Source: Mortierella alpina | Taxonomy: Eukaryota; Mortierellomycota; Mortierellomycetes; Mortierellales; Mortierellaceae | Length of the DNA: 64,000 nt | NCBI GenBank assembly: GCA_029449245.1 | Contig: JANATF010000002.1 | Location: 558,001-622,000 of the forward strand | Reading direction: 5' to 3' | In this document: piece after piece, positions 15,201 to 25,772 of the stretch | Position numbering within the stretch: position 1 is the first letter of the stretch | Layout: each line of letters opens with the position of its first letter | Made by a program: the position numbers and the translations under genes | The notes under the pieces: model-generated | The model's database searches: none | Told to the model about the DNA's origin: nothing | The model's input: the letters and a program-made list of their open reading frames with translations, nothing else

Positions 15201-18200
15201 TTTGCGGAAATATGTCCCACCGACCGCATGGCGTTTACAACAAACCCTGCCTTCGACCCAAGTACATATCAGGTGTGGGCGCCACTTTTACACGGTGCTA
15301 GCATTGTTGTCATTGACACCAATACCTTCATGGATCCATTTCGTCTGGCTGGGGCGGTCACGCGGCACCAAGTCACATGCATGTATATGACCCATGGCAT
15401 CCTTCACCACTACGCATCTATTATCGGCAGTACCTTGTCCAAGCTGAAATATCTACTTGGCGGAGCTGAACAAGGTTTGATCAAAGCTTACATGGCGGTA
15501 CTGAACCACGGTGGACCCGTTCGTCTTGTCAATCGGTATGGTCCGACGGAGACGACAGTGAGCGCCACGGCATACACGGCTTCGAGTGCGATCAGCCAGC
15601 TGGAACGCCTGCCAATTGGACGGCCTATATCCAACACCCGTGCGTACGTTCTGGATAAGCATCTTGCACCGGTTCCTATCGGCGTCGTGGGTGAACTTTA
15701 CGTTGGCGGAGCTGGTGTCACGCATGGATACCTTAATCGTACAGAGTTGACTGCTGAGCGATTCCTTCCAGATCCATTTGCCAAGGTGCAAGGTGCACGC
15801 ATGTACAAGACTGGCGATTTGGTGCGCTACTTGCCTGATGGAAACCTGGTGTTCATGGGCCGCAATGACAATCAAATCAAGATCCGTGGGTTCCGAGTCG
15901 AGCTTGGTGAAATTGAGGCACGCCTTTCTGAGCACCCTCAAGTGCGTGAGGCAGTGGTGCTAGCAGATGGCGAAGGCAGCGACGATAGGCGACTGATTGC
16001 CTATATTGTATCAGCACCTCAGGAGAACTTCGTCCACACGATGCGCGAGTACCTTTCGGTCAGCCTACCCGAGTACATGATCCCTTCGGCGTTTGTGCGT
16101 ATGGATGCCTTCCCGCTCACCAACAACGGCAAGATCGACCGCCGCGCTCTTCCTGCGCCCAACAGCGACTCCCTTGTCACTTGTGACTATGTTGCTCCGC
16201 AGGGAGATCTTGAGATCGCATTGGCTGCGATATGGTCGGATTTGCTCCAAATCGAGAGAGTTGGTCGCCATGACAACTTCTTCATGCTCGGTGGTCACTC
16301 TCTTCTTGCAGTCCGCCTCATGAACCGTGCCTCGAGTCTTGGTGTGCACATGACCCTGTCTACGCTCTTCTCCTCGCCTACTCTCGCAGCCCTTGTTGAG
16401 GCAGTCAGCGGCAGCGTCGACCTGCAAGGGCCGTCGCATTCGGTCATCAGTCCCGTCGCGAGAGATCATCCTTTAGAACTATCTTTTGCGCAACAGCGAC
16501 TGTGGTTTCTTACCAAGATGGATGGCCTCAGTGAGATCTACCACGTCCCTTTTGCCAGCCGACTCCATGGCCCTCTAGATCATGACGCCATCGAAAGGAC
16601 GCTGAGTGCACTCTTCGCCAGACACGAGTCACTTCGCACGGTCTTTGTGGCCGTCAATGGTCAACCCCAGGTCCAACTCCTGCCTGCTGACCTTCGTTTT
16701 CCACTTGTTTTCCGTGATCTGCGGAGCGAGCACGACAAAGAGGCGATAGTCAAACAAGTAACTACACAGAATGTCAAGGCATCCTTCGATCTGGAGAAGG
16801 GTCCGTTGGTCCGCGCGCAGCTCATGCAGCTCGCTGACGAGGAACACGTCTTTCTTATCACAATGCACCACATTGTCACCGATGGTTGGTCCATGGGTGT
16901 GATGTTCCGTGAGATCAACGTGCTGTACGAGGCTTACTCCTCCGGCCAGCCCGATCCATTGGCTCCACTCTCCATTCAATATCCGGACTATGCTGCCTGG
17001 CAGAGACAGCAGCTCACACAGGACAAACTCAAAGAACAAGTTGCTTATTGGCGCGAGACCCTAGCAGGTGCACCGGTATCCATCGAGCTGCCGACTGACA
17101 GACCTCGACCTCCTCAACAATCATTTGCTGGTGCATCTGTTTCTATCCGCCTCGACTCCCAGCTCACTCGCGATCTCAAGTCCCTTTCTCAGAAGCACGG
17201 GATCACAATGTTCATGACGATACTGGCCGCATGGAGTGCTGTGCTCGCACGCTTGTCAGGACAAGATGACATTGTCATTGGCACCCCTTCGGCAAATCGC
17301 AGCCATAAGCAGGTGGAGCCACTGATTGGATTCTTTGTCAGCACTCTCGCTCTCCGTATCGATCTTTCAGAGAATCCCAGTGCTAGGCAGCTTCTGGAGC
17401 GTGTTCGCAAGACCACCATTGGAGCTCAGGCACACCAGGATCTTCCGTTTGAGCAAGTGGTCGAGATCGTGCAACCCCCTCGTCGCACAGACATGACTCC
17501 GCTCTTTCAAGTGATGTTTGCCTGGCAGAATCGTGATGATGGCACGCTGAAGCTAACTGATATCGAGGCTGTCTCTGAAAACCTTCATTACGATGTTGCC
17601 AAATTTGATATGAGTCTCTCTCTGAGTGAGGGGAATGGCGGGATCTTTGGCAGTTTAAATTACTCGACCACTCTATTCGACGGCCAGACTATTGACCGCC
17701 ACGTCGGATACCTGGAGGCTATGCTGCGGTGGATGACGTCTAGCACCGAAGAGTGCGTTAGCGTTGCTCCGATTCTTGGGCCGTCTGAGCGAAAGCTTTT
17801 GCTCGAAACTTGGAACACGACTGATCAGCCTTACCCGGACAACACTTGCCTCCACCAGCTATTTGAGCATCAAGTCGAGTTATCGCCCGAGGCCATTGCC
17901 ATTGTGCACGACGAACGAACACTTACGTACCGCGAGTTGAACTCTCGAGCTAACTGGATCGCTCATCAGCTGATTGACGCGGGTGTCCAGCCAGGAGACT
18001 ACGTTATGCTGCTGCTGGACCGATCGATTGATCTTGTTGCCTCGCAGATTGCAGTACTCAAGATTGGAGCTGCGTATGTCCCCATCGACACCACGGCACC
18101 AATTGACCGACAAGCATACATTGCATCCGACTGTGGATCGACGATTCTGCTCACCGGTGATGTCACAGACGTCCCTCCTGCAATTCAAGGAACTGTACTT

Positions 18201-21200
18201 CGCATCAGTGCGAGGCAAAGGAAGACTGAGCGTGTGCAGGGTAGGTGACATTAGCTTTGGACAAATCATTGGCCTTTCGAAATCCGGTGAAGAGGTGCTG
18301 TAAACTACTGCTAACACCCTTCGATTCATTTTCCTGATGTTCTCGAACTTTAGAGAACTTTGCGAGCCCCACCACATCCACTCGTGACACAGCGTATGTC
18401 ATGTACACTTCTGGCTCGACAGGTCGTCCCAAAGGTGTCATGGTTCCCCATCGAGGTGTGGCGCGTCTGGCCTTTAACAATGGATATACAAACATTGGCA
18501 TTGGAGACCGCGTTGCCTTCGTTTCCAATCCAACTTTCGATGCGAGCACTTTCGATGTTTGGGTGACACTGCTCAATGGTGCTCGAGTTATCATTATCGA
18601 CAGGGAGACCTTGTTGGATCCGTACAGGCTCGCCACTGCTCTGGAGCATCATGGAGTTACGTTGATGTTCTTGACAACAGCCCTTCTTCATCAGTACGTT
18701 TACATCATCGGACCTGCTCTGTCAAAACTGAAATTCCTCCTGGCTGGTGGTGAGCAAGGATTGGCGGAGGCTTTTATCGATGTGGCTAAGTGTGAAGGAC
18801 GAGCCATTGTGGTCGGCATGTATGGTTCCACGGAAACGACCGTCTTTTCCACTGTATACCCAGTAACGAATGCTGCCAATCCGTTCCGGTTTCTACCCAT
18901 CGGTCGTCCCATTTCCAACACTCCGCAGTATGTGCTGGACGAGCTTCACAACCCAGTCCCGATCGGAGCTATTGGCGAGCTCTACATTGGCGGACCTGGT
19001 GTTGCAAATGGATACCTCAATCGACCAGAGCTCACTGCTGAGCGATTCCTTCCAGATCCATTTGCCAAAGTACAGGGTGCACGCATGTACAAGACTGGCG
19101 ATTTGGTGCGCTACTTGCCTGATGGAAACCTGGTGTTCGTGGGCCGCAATGACAATCAAATCAAGATCCGTGGGTTCCGAGTCGAGCTTGGTGAAATTGA
19201 GGCACGCCTTTCTGAGCACCCTCAAGTGCGTGAGGCAGTGGTGCTAGTAGTTGGCGAAGGCAGCGACGACAGGCGACTGGTTGCCTATATTGTATCAGCG
19301 CCTCAGGAGAACTTCGTCCACACGATGCGCGAGTACCTTTCGGTCAGTCTACCCGAGTACATGATCCCTTCGGCGTTTGTGCGTATGGATGCCTTCCCGC
19401 TCACCAACAACGGCAAGATCGACCGCCGCGCTCTTCCTGCGCCCAACAGCGACTCCCTTGTCACTTGTGACTATGTTGCTCCGCAGGGAGATCTTGAGAT
19501 CGCATTGGCTGCGATATGGTCGGATTTGCTCCAAATCGAGAGAGTTGGTCGCCATGACAACTTCTTCATGCTCGGTGGTCACTCTCTTCTTGCAGTCCGC
19601 CTCATGAACCGTGCCTCGAGTCTTGGTGTGCACATGACCCTGTCTACGCTCTTCTCCTCGCCTACTCTCGCAGCCCTTGTTGAGGCAGTCAGCGGCAGCG
19701 TCGACCTGCAAGGGCCGTCGCATTCGGTCATCAGTCCCGTCGCGAGAGATCATCCTTTAGAACTATCTTTTGCGCAACAGCGACTGTGGTTTCTTACCAA
19801 GATGGATGGCCTCAGTGAGATCTACCACGTGCCCTTTGCCAGCCGACTCCATGGCCCTCTAGATCAGGATGCCATGGAAAGGACATTGAGCGCACTCTTT
19901 GCCAGACACGAGTCATTTCGCACGGTCTTTGTGGCCGTCGATGATCAACCCCAGGTCCAACTCCTGCCTGCTGGCTATCGCTTCCCTTTTGTTTTCCGCG
20001 ATCTGAGGAGCGAGCACGACAAAGAGGCGATAGTCAGACAAGTAACTACACAGGACGCCAAGGCATCCTTCGATTTGGAGAAGGGTCCGTTGGTCCGCGC
20101 GCAGCTCATCCAGCTCGCTGATGAAGAGCACGTCTTTCTGATCACAATGCACCACATTGTCACCGATGGCTGGTCCATGGGTGTGATGTTCCGTGAGATC
20201 AACGAGCTGTACGAGGCTTATTCCTCCGGCCACCCCGACCCATTGGCTCCACTCTCCATTCAATACCCTGACTATGCTGCCTGGCAGAGACAGCAGCTCA
20301 CACAGGACAAACTCAAAGAACAAGTTGCTTATTGGCGCGAGACTCTTACAGGTGCACCGGTATCCATCGATCTGCCGACTGACAGACCTCGACCTCCTCA
20401 ACAATCATTTGCTGGTGCATCTGTTTCTATCCGCCTTGATTCCCAGCTCACTCGCGATCTCAAGTCCCTTTCTCAGAAGCACGGGATCACAATGTTCATG
20501 ACGATGCTGGCCGCGTGGAGTGCTGTGCTCTCACGCCTGTCAGGACAAGATGACATTGTCATTGGCACCCCTTCGGCAAATCGCAGCCATAAGCAGGTGG
20601 AGCCACTGATTGGATTCTTTGTCAGCACTCTCGCTCTCCGTATCGATCTGTCAGAGAATCCCAGTGCTAGGCGGCTTCTGGAGCGTGTTCGCAAGACCAC
20701 CATTGGAGCTCAGGCACACCAGGATCTTCCGTTTGAGCAAGTGGTCGAGATCGTGCAACCCCCTCGTCGCACAGACATGACTCCGCTCTTTCAAGTGATG
20801 TTTGCCTGGCAGAATCGTGATGATGGCACGCTGAAGCTAACTGATATCGAGGCTGTCTCTGAAAACCTTCATTACGATGTTGCCAAATTTGATATGGATC
20901 TTTCTCTGAGTGAGGGGAATGGCGGGATCTTTGGCAGTTTAAATTACTCGACCGCTCTCTTCGATCGCCAGACTATTGACCGCCACGTCGGATACCTGGA
21001 GGCTATGCTGCGGTGGATGACGTCTAGCACCGAAGAGTGCGTTAGCGTTGCTCCGATTCTTGGGCCGTCTGAGCGAAAGCTTTTGCTCGAAACATGGAAC
21101 ACGACTGATCAGCCTTACCCGGACAACACTTGCCTCCACCAGCTATTTGAGCATCAAGTCGAGTTGTCGCCGGAGGCCATTGCCATTGTGCACGACGAAC

Positions 21201-23749
21201 GAACACTTACGTACCGCGAGTTGAATTCTCGAGCCAATTGGATCGCTCATCAGCTGGTTGACGCGGGTGTCCAGCCAGGAGACTACGTTATGCTGCTGCT
21301 GGACCGATCGATTGATCTTGTTGCCTCGCAGATTGCAGTACTCAAGATTGGAGCTGCGTACGTTCCCATCGACACCAAGGCACCAACTGACCGACAAGCG
21401 TACATTGCATCGGACTGTGGATCGACAGTTATGATCACGGATGAGAGCACGGACGTTCCTGCTGGGATTCAGGGAACTGTGATTCGTATCAGTGCGAAGC
21501 AAAGACATACTGAGCATGTGCAGGGTGGGTAGCATTCATTTTGACTGATCGTTAATATCTCTGAGCTACTTCAAGCAGATGCTTCAATCAGTACTAATAC
21601 CACCCTGTCATTCATACTCCCAGATTTTGCCAACCTTAGCACCGTTAAAAATTCCAGCACGTCCAGCCATGTCACAGCTTATGTTATGTACACCTCCGGA
21701 TCTACTGGACAACCCAAGGGGGTTATGGTCTCCCATCGAGGCATCGTTAACCTGATCATGAACAGCGATTTTGTCGCATTGAAGCCTGAGGATGCTCTCG
21801 CCTTCATGAATAGCCCCTCTTTCGATCCCAGCACATACGACGTCTGGGCAGCACTTGTGCATGGTGCTCGTATCGTTGTTATCGACAAGGATACGACACT
21901 TGACCCTCATCGCCTTGCGGAAGAAATCGTCCGGCGCCAAGTCACGGTCGTTAACACCAACAATGGCCTCCTCCACCAGTATGCCTACCTCATTGGTGAC
22001 GTCTTGTCAGGATTGAAGTACCTCATCTCAGGATCAGAACAGGGATCATGCAAGGCTTACTCTGCCATTCTTCAGCACGGTGGACCTGTCCGTGTTGACA
22101 ATCAGTATGGTCCCACGGAGACGACAGTGAGCGCTACGTCATACACAGCAACGGGCGCACTCGACCAGCTGGAACGCCTCCCGATCGGACGGCCCATATC
22201 TAACACCCGAGTGTATGTCCTGGACAAGCATCAAAGCCCAGTGCCGGCCGGAGTCATTGGCGAGCTCTACATTGGTGGACACGGTGTTGCGAATGGATAC
22301 CTCAATCGACCAGAGCTCACTGCTGAGCGATTCCTTCCAGATCCATTTGCCAAGGTGCAAGGTGCGCGCATGTACAAGACTGGCGATTTGGTGCGCTACT
22401 TGCCTGACGGAAACCTGGTGTTCATGGGCCGCAATGACAATCAAATCAAGATCCGTGGGTTCCGAGTCGAGCTTGGTGAAATTGAAGCACGCCTTTCTGA
22501 GCACCCTCAAGTGCGTGAGGCAGTGGTGCTAGTAGTTGGCGAAGGCAGCGACGACAGGCGACTGATTGCCTATGTTGTGGCAGCACCTCAGGAGAACTTC
22601 GTCCACACGATGCGCGAGTACCTTTCGGTCAGTCTACCCGAGCACATGATCCCCTCGGCGATTGTGCGTATGGATGCCTTCCCGCTCACCAATAACGGCA
22701 AGATCGACCGCCGCGCTCTTCCTGCGCCCAACAGCGACTCCCTTGTCACTTGTGACTATGTTGCTCCACAGGGAGATCTTGAGACCGCATTGGCCGCGAT
22801 ATGGTCGGATTTGCTCAAAATCGAGAGAGTTGGTCGCCATGACAACTTCTTCCTGCTCGGTGGTCACTCCCTTCTTGCTGTACGCATGATCAATATCGCG
22901 CAGTCGGCTCTGCGGATTGATGTGAAGCTTCACATGCTCTTCTCAGCTCCAACTGTGGCTCAACTGGTGATGAATTTGGATGATAGTTATTTCAGGAATA
23001 CTCGGGTTAATGAGTACAGTGTTTTACTTCCGCTCAAGTCCCAAGGAAGTCGACCTCCACTTTTCTGTGTTCATGCCGGAGAAGGACTGAGCTGGTTCTA
23101 TGGAGGCCTGGCAAAGTATCTGCATCCCGAGCAACCCTTGTATGGCCTCCAAGCCCGTGGCCTTGTTGGAAATTCTCCATTGGCAAGTTCGATTGACGAG
23201 ATGACTCTGGATTACATTGACCAAATCCGCAATATCCAGCCGCAAGGTCCATACTACCTCCTTGGCTGGTCGTTTGGTGGTAATGTCGTGCACAACATGG
23301 CTGTGGAACTGCAAAGGCAAGGCGAGAACATACCTTTGTTGGCAATCATGGATGCTACACCGAAGAGATCTGTGAAAGAGGAGAAGGTGGAGTCTGACGT
23401 TAATCACAGGCGCCTCGAGTTCGAAAAACTTGTGTCCCGCCTCATAGGAGACAACCCTACTGACGATGCGTTAGCATTTCAGAAGGTGGCGGAACTTATC
23501 AGAAACAACAACCACCGGCTTGCAGACGATTTTGTGCCTGAAGTGTACAATGGCGACATTCTCTTCTTCTGGGCGACAATCAGGGAGGAGTCAAGCCTGC
23601 ATGTCATCGACCCAGCCAGTTGGAGACCTTACATACGCGGCAATATCGAGGTTCACGATGTTAAATGTGCACACGGAGATATGCACAAGCCCGAGCACAT
23701 TGCAGTAATCGGGCGTATTGTCGCAGCATGGATCAAGAAACTGCGGTGA
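1..23749 (+). CDS. Multimodular nonribosomal peptide synthetase, 5'-partial, 7 modules plus thioesterase
   Basis: This is the 3' part of a very large NRPS; the reading frame is already open inside a condensation domain at base 1 (codons begin at base 3). The coding segments are 1-1764, 1864-5049, 5156-8329, 8447-11677, 11791-14961, 15070-18240, 18354-21524 and 21624-23749; all seven junctions are phase 1 and the frame is continuous across them. Domain order is (C)-A-T, C-A-T, C-A-T, Cdual-A-T, C-A-T, C-A-T, C-A-T-TE. Seen motifs are HHIVTDG in six C domains, YTSGSTGxPKG, YGPTE, YKTGD, NGKIDR in the A domains, DNFF(M/L)LGGHSLL in each carrier, and GWSFGG in the TE. The ordinary C domains look like the LCL type of bacterial lipopeptide synthetases. 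From family knowledge the product is a peptide of at least seven residues, released by hydrolysis or cyclisation. The bacterial-like architecture in an intron-containing gene suggests ancient transfer from bacteria; that is inference. Identity with a named synthetase is not established. Confidence 0.96.
1765..1863 (+). other. Intron in A domain of module 1
   Basis: It starts GTGGGT and ends CAG, 99 nt, phase 1. It contains an in-frame stop, and its removal joins the two A-domain halves in frame just before YTSGSTG. A TACTAAT-like branch site precedes the acceptor. Confidence 0.9.
3240..6510 (+). other. NRPS module 2 (C, A, T)
   Basis: The C domain (about 3265-4610) is LCL-type with HHIVTDG. 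The A domain (about 4615-6265) has an intron at 5050-5155; its specificity positions read D-L-F-C-M-G-A-V-I-K, hydrophobic in character but not matched with certainty. The carrier domain is at about 6280-6500. The A core is closely related to that of module 4 over the segment after the intron, but the pocket residues differ at four positions, so substrates may differ. Confidence 0.85.
5050..5155 (+). other. Intron in A domain of module 2
   Basis: It starts GTAAGT and ends TAG, 106 nt, phase 1, with a perfect TACTAAC branch site near 5118. Confidence 0.9.
6520..9800 (+). other. NRPS module 3 (C, A, T); residue likely epimerised
   Basis: The C domain (about 6545-7890) is LCL-type. The A domain (about 7895-9540) has an intron at 8330-8446 and specificity residues D-H-F-F-M-A-T-V-T-K. 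From about 9535 onward the sequence leaves the near-identical module family: the carrier domain (about 9570-9790) and the next C domain are clearly diverged. Because the following condensation domain is of dual epimerisation type, the residue loaded here is predicted to become the D-isomer before transfer. Confidence 0.82.
8330..8446 (+). other. Intron in A domain of module 3
   Basis: It starts GTATGC and ends TAG, 117 nt, phase 1. Its sequence is not obviously related to the introns of the other modules although its position is the same. Confidence 0.87.
9820..13140 (+). other. NRPS module 4 with dual epimerisation/condensation domain (Cdual, A, T)
   Basis: The condensation domain (about 9870-11210) differs from the other six. 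Near its start it has [19 protein letters not shown], matching the extra N-terminal HHxxxxxGD motif known from dual E/C domains, and its canonical active site reads HHLISDH rather than HHxxxDG. It lacks the FAQQRLWFL opening of LCL domains. By family knowledge it epimerises the upstream residue and then condenses it. The A domain (about 11230-12870, intron 11678-11790) has D-L-F-C-K-V-A-A-C-K at its pocket positions. The carrier is at about 12900-13130. Confidence 0.83.
11678..11790 (+). other. Intron in A domain of module 4
   Basis: It starts GTAGGT and ends TAG, 113 nt, phase 1, with a TGCTAAC branch site. It is almost identical to the module 6 intron and related to that of module 2. Confidence 0.9.
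13140..16420 (+). other. NRPS module 5 (C, A, T)
   Basis: The LCL C domain (about 13180-14530) is nearly identical at nucleotide level to that of module 6, including synonymous sites. The A domain (about 14535-16150) has an intron of a different sequence class at 14962-15069, and pocket residues D-P-Y-Y-L-G-R-V-S-K. The arginine at the position that is usually small or neutral is notable. The carrier lies at about 16180-16410. Confidence 0.85.
14962..15069 (+). other. Intron in A domain of module 5
   Basis: It starts GTAGGT and ends TAG, 108 nt, phase 1, with a TGCTGAC-like branch site. Apart from the splice sites it is unlike the other introns. Confidence 0.88.
16420..19705 (+). other. NRPS module 6 (C, A, T), leucine-like specificity
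   Basis: The LCL C domain is at about 16460-17810. The A domain (about 17815-19440) has an intron at 18241-18353 that is nearly identical to the module 4 intron. Pocket residues read D-A-F-F-L-G-M-V-F-K, one change from the leucine code D-A-F-M-L-G-M-V-F-K that I recall for surfactin-type synthetases, so leucine or a similar aliphatic residue is the best guess in this window. The A5 core motif is YGSTE instead of the usual YGPTE. The carrier is at about 19465-19700. Confidence 0.85.
18241..18353 (+). other. Intron in A domain of module 6
   Basis: It starts GTAGGT and ends TAG, 113 nt, phase 1, and is nearly identical to the intron at 11678-11790. Confidence 0.9.
19705..22990 (+). other. NRPS module 7 (C, A, T)
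   Basis: The LCL C domain (about 19745-21095) resembles module 1 in its N-terminal third more than it does modules 5 and 6. The A domain (about 21100-22740) has an intron at 21525-21623 whose 99 bases appear identical to the module 1 intron, and the same pocket residues D-P-Y-N-I-G-Q-V-S-K. The carrier (about 22770-22985) reads FLLGGHSLL and diverges from the other carriers after that point, as expected for a carrier that hands its chain to a thioesterase. Confidence 0.85.
21525..21623 (+). other. Intron in A domain of module 7
   Basis: It starts GTGGGT and ends CAG, 99 nt, phase 1, and by eye is identical to the module 1 intron. Confidence 0.9.
23010..23749 (+). other. NRPS terminal thioesterase domain
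   Basis: This alpha/beta-hydrolase domain closes the synthetase. The nucleophile serine sits in GWSFGG (about 23264-23281), a candidate acid is the aspartate of IMDATP, and the catalytic histidine is in the [11 protein letters not shown] stretch close to the C-terminus. It would release the finished peptide from carrier 7, either as a linear acid or as a ring; the sequence does not tell which. The stop codon is TGA at 23747-23749. Confidence 0.88.
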
Positions 23750-23812
23750 TAGAGCCCGGCACGCGTTGGGTGGCCAGCGTGGCATATAGAGACGATTAGG
23801 TTAAGATATTGT

Positions 23813-23818
23813 AATAAA
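23813..23818 (+). terminator. Polyadenylation signal of the NRPS gene
   Basis: An AATAAA hexamer lies 64 bases after the NRPS stop codon in an A/T-rich stretch. No competing signal lies nearer. Confidence 0.55.
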
Positions 23819-23952
23819 AATATATTGCTTTTTAATGATCTTTGCCATGAAGGTTGGGTGGCTGTTTGAGCGAACTATGGTGCTGGATGACAGAATGAGT
23901 ATGACGCAGAAAGTCCAAGAGACGATTCAGAACTACCCGTAAGGGGAAAAGA

Positions 23953-24246
23953 ATGAATAAATTCTGCTCGTGGGTCAAGAGTACGGATCATCTTCTTGCG
24001 GTAGAGCCAGAGTGCCAAATGATCAAGCGTGAGACACAATGGGTAGGACATATATGGTACTGGCCTTCGGATACTAAGCTTGAAGCTTCATGTTATTCGA
24101 CTCTGCCAGATATTATTGTTCCTACAGTCGTTATTGATAGGGCTACTGGAGAATTACAATGTTTCAGTGGAGACCCTGATGATTGTACATGCGATGGTTC
24201 TTTTCTGCACGTTGCTAGGTGCCGTGGTGTTTGTTACCACTGTTGA
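23953..24246 (+). CDS. Doubtful small hypothetical protein (97 aa)
   Basis: An ATG-initiated frame of 97 codons downstream of the NRPS. The last third is Cys-rich (six of the nine cysteines), there is no signal peptide, and I recognise no family. It may be a gene remnant or chance; composition is protein-like in the middle (VGHIWYWPSDTK) but there is nothing else in its favour. Confidence 0.2.
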   Translation: MNKFCSWVKSTDHLLAVEPECQMIKRETQWVGHIWYWPSDTKLEASCYSTLPDIIVPTVVIDRATGELQCFSGDPDDCTCDGSFLHVARCRGVCYHC

Positions 24247-24249
24247 GCA

Positions 24250-24570
24250 TCTAATCAAAATCGGGTGTTTGTTGGTGCAGTTTGATGGGTGGTTGCTGGT
24301 GTTCACCGTAATGCTGCTGTTCGCTGAGCGCTAGTGATCACCGTGGGCTGGTGTTCACTGCGTGCTGTTGTCCATCGTCATGCTGGTTTTCACTGCGTGT
24401 TGGGTTCACTGTGTGTTGGTGATCACCATGGGCTAGTGTACACGTTGATCCTGATGTTCACTGCGTGTTAATGATCGCCATGGGCTGGTGTACATCGTGA
24501 TTCTGATGTGCGTGCAGATGATCGCCGCGAGCCGGTGTTCACCATGGTGCTGGGGCTTGCCATGTTGCAG
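24250..24570. repeat. Degenerate short tandem repeat tract
   Basis: Imperfect copies of a roughly 25-35 base unit built around GTTCACTGCGTGT and GATCACCATGGGCT recur about eight times. The tract is non-coding and looks like a decaying minisatellite. Confidence 0.65.
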
Positions 24571-25772
24571 CTGTCCATGTGTTTCTGGAATTTTCCTTGT
24601 TCATCGTCGTCTACAATGCCTGCTGCTCACACTCATCCGGGCTTCCCAGAACCCCAAAATACCCTGCACTCCTGTGCGAGTTCGAACCAAAATCTCGATT
24701 CTTAGTCTTTACCGTTTCTGGAGGGTAGTGAGCGCTTTTTTCTTAACGATGGTGGCACTGCGCTTCGCTACGCGCAGGATAGCAGGGACAGTCGCGCTAC
24801 CGCGCTCCTCTTCAGCCGCACGTGGCAGCAGGTGGCTCGCAGAAGCTCGCGAGATGGTTTTGGTTGCCCTTCGGTGCTCTCTGATGCCCTAGGACCTAGG
24901 CCAAAAACTGAGAAATGTCGCCTTCTTATTAATAAGCATCCTTTTGTCAAAACCACAGTTTATTTGAGAACGACGATCTAGAAGGACACTCAGAGCAGCT
25001 TACAACACTCAGAGCAGCTTACCCTCGCCCTCGTACGAACCCGAGACCCCCTCGAACTCAATCAATTCCCACAGCTCTGAGTGCCCTCCGTGACGCGAGA
25101 TCCCTAACATGGCCACAGCCACAGCACCCTAGGCTCGCTTCACCCCTTGATCATGCAGGTATATGAGACGCACGTTCGTGGTAGAACTGAACAGTGTGTC
25201 TGTGGGTGAATCGCCTGATGATATTAACCTCCCGCTTTGTGTTCTCGAGTGTCGTATCGAGGAATCTCTTGACCGCAACGTCGTCTAGACCATTACTGGG
25301 CTGTAGAGATTTCAGCTTGAGCACCATGACTCAACTTTTCTTTCCCTCAGTCTGCCTAGACGTTGTTTCCCTCGTTCCCGGAAAGAGGTCTCACTTTCCG
25401 AGCGCAAACTGATGCAGGCAAAGAATGTCCAAGCAAGAAATGCGCTCAATCCTGCGCAAGGAGATGGAATACGAATGGGGGACACCGATTCTTGAATGAG
25501 GTGAGCTATGAATGTAACTTTTTTTTGTCCACTCCATTGCCAGCACACTTCCTGCGAAGGTTGAGATGTTGAATGCATCACCGCGACCATCAATTTCCTC
25601 AAATGCACACATTCCTTTCTTCTCATCAAGACATCTTACATCTAAACATCTGTCATCTATTGTCATCTGCTGATTTCTGCTGTTATGGTTGTTGGAGTCA
25701 ACCTGGACGACATAGACAGGAGTCGTAGTAAAGATACATAGTCTCGTGTTATTTTTCTTGTTGTTTTTCTTT
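24571..25772. other. Intergenic stretch without a recognisable gene
   Basis: I see no supported gene here. A direct repeat of ACACTCAGAGCAGCTTAC occurs twice near 24990-25020. The right part is the presumed 3' flank of the minus-strand gene that ends at 25773. Confidence 0.5.

Noticed and set aside
3438-20404. A recurrent antisense frame of about 136 codons in each NRPS condensation domain (for example 3438-3848, 6718-7128, 13350-13760)
   Set aside because: It lies opposite the conserved C-domain coding sequence and recurs only because the modules are near-identical. There is no family resemblance and no independent signal.
1-23000. CRISPR-like array
   Set aside because: The regular repetition is the 3.28-kb NRPS module, far too long, and the host is a eukaryote.
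1-23749. Bacterial contaminant or endosymbiont DNA as the source of the NRPS
   Set aside because: Seven in-frame-breaking GT-AG introns with fungal branch sites, and continuity with fungal genes downstream, argue for a nuclear fungal gene.
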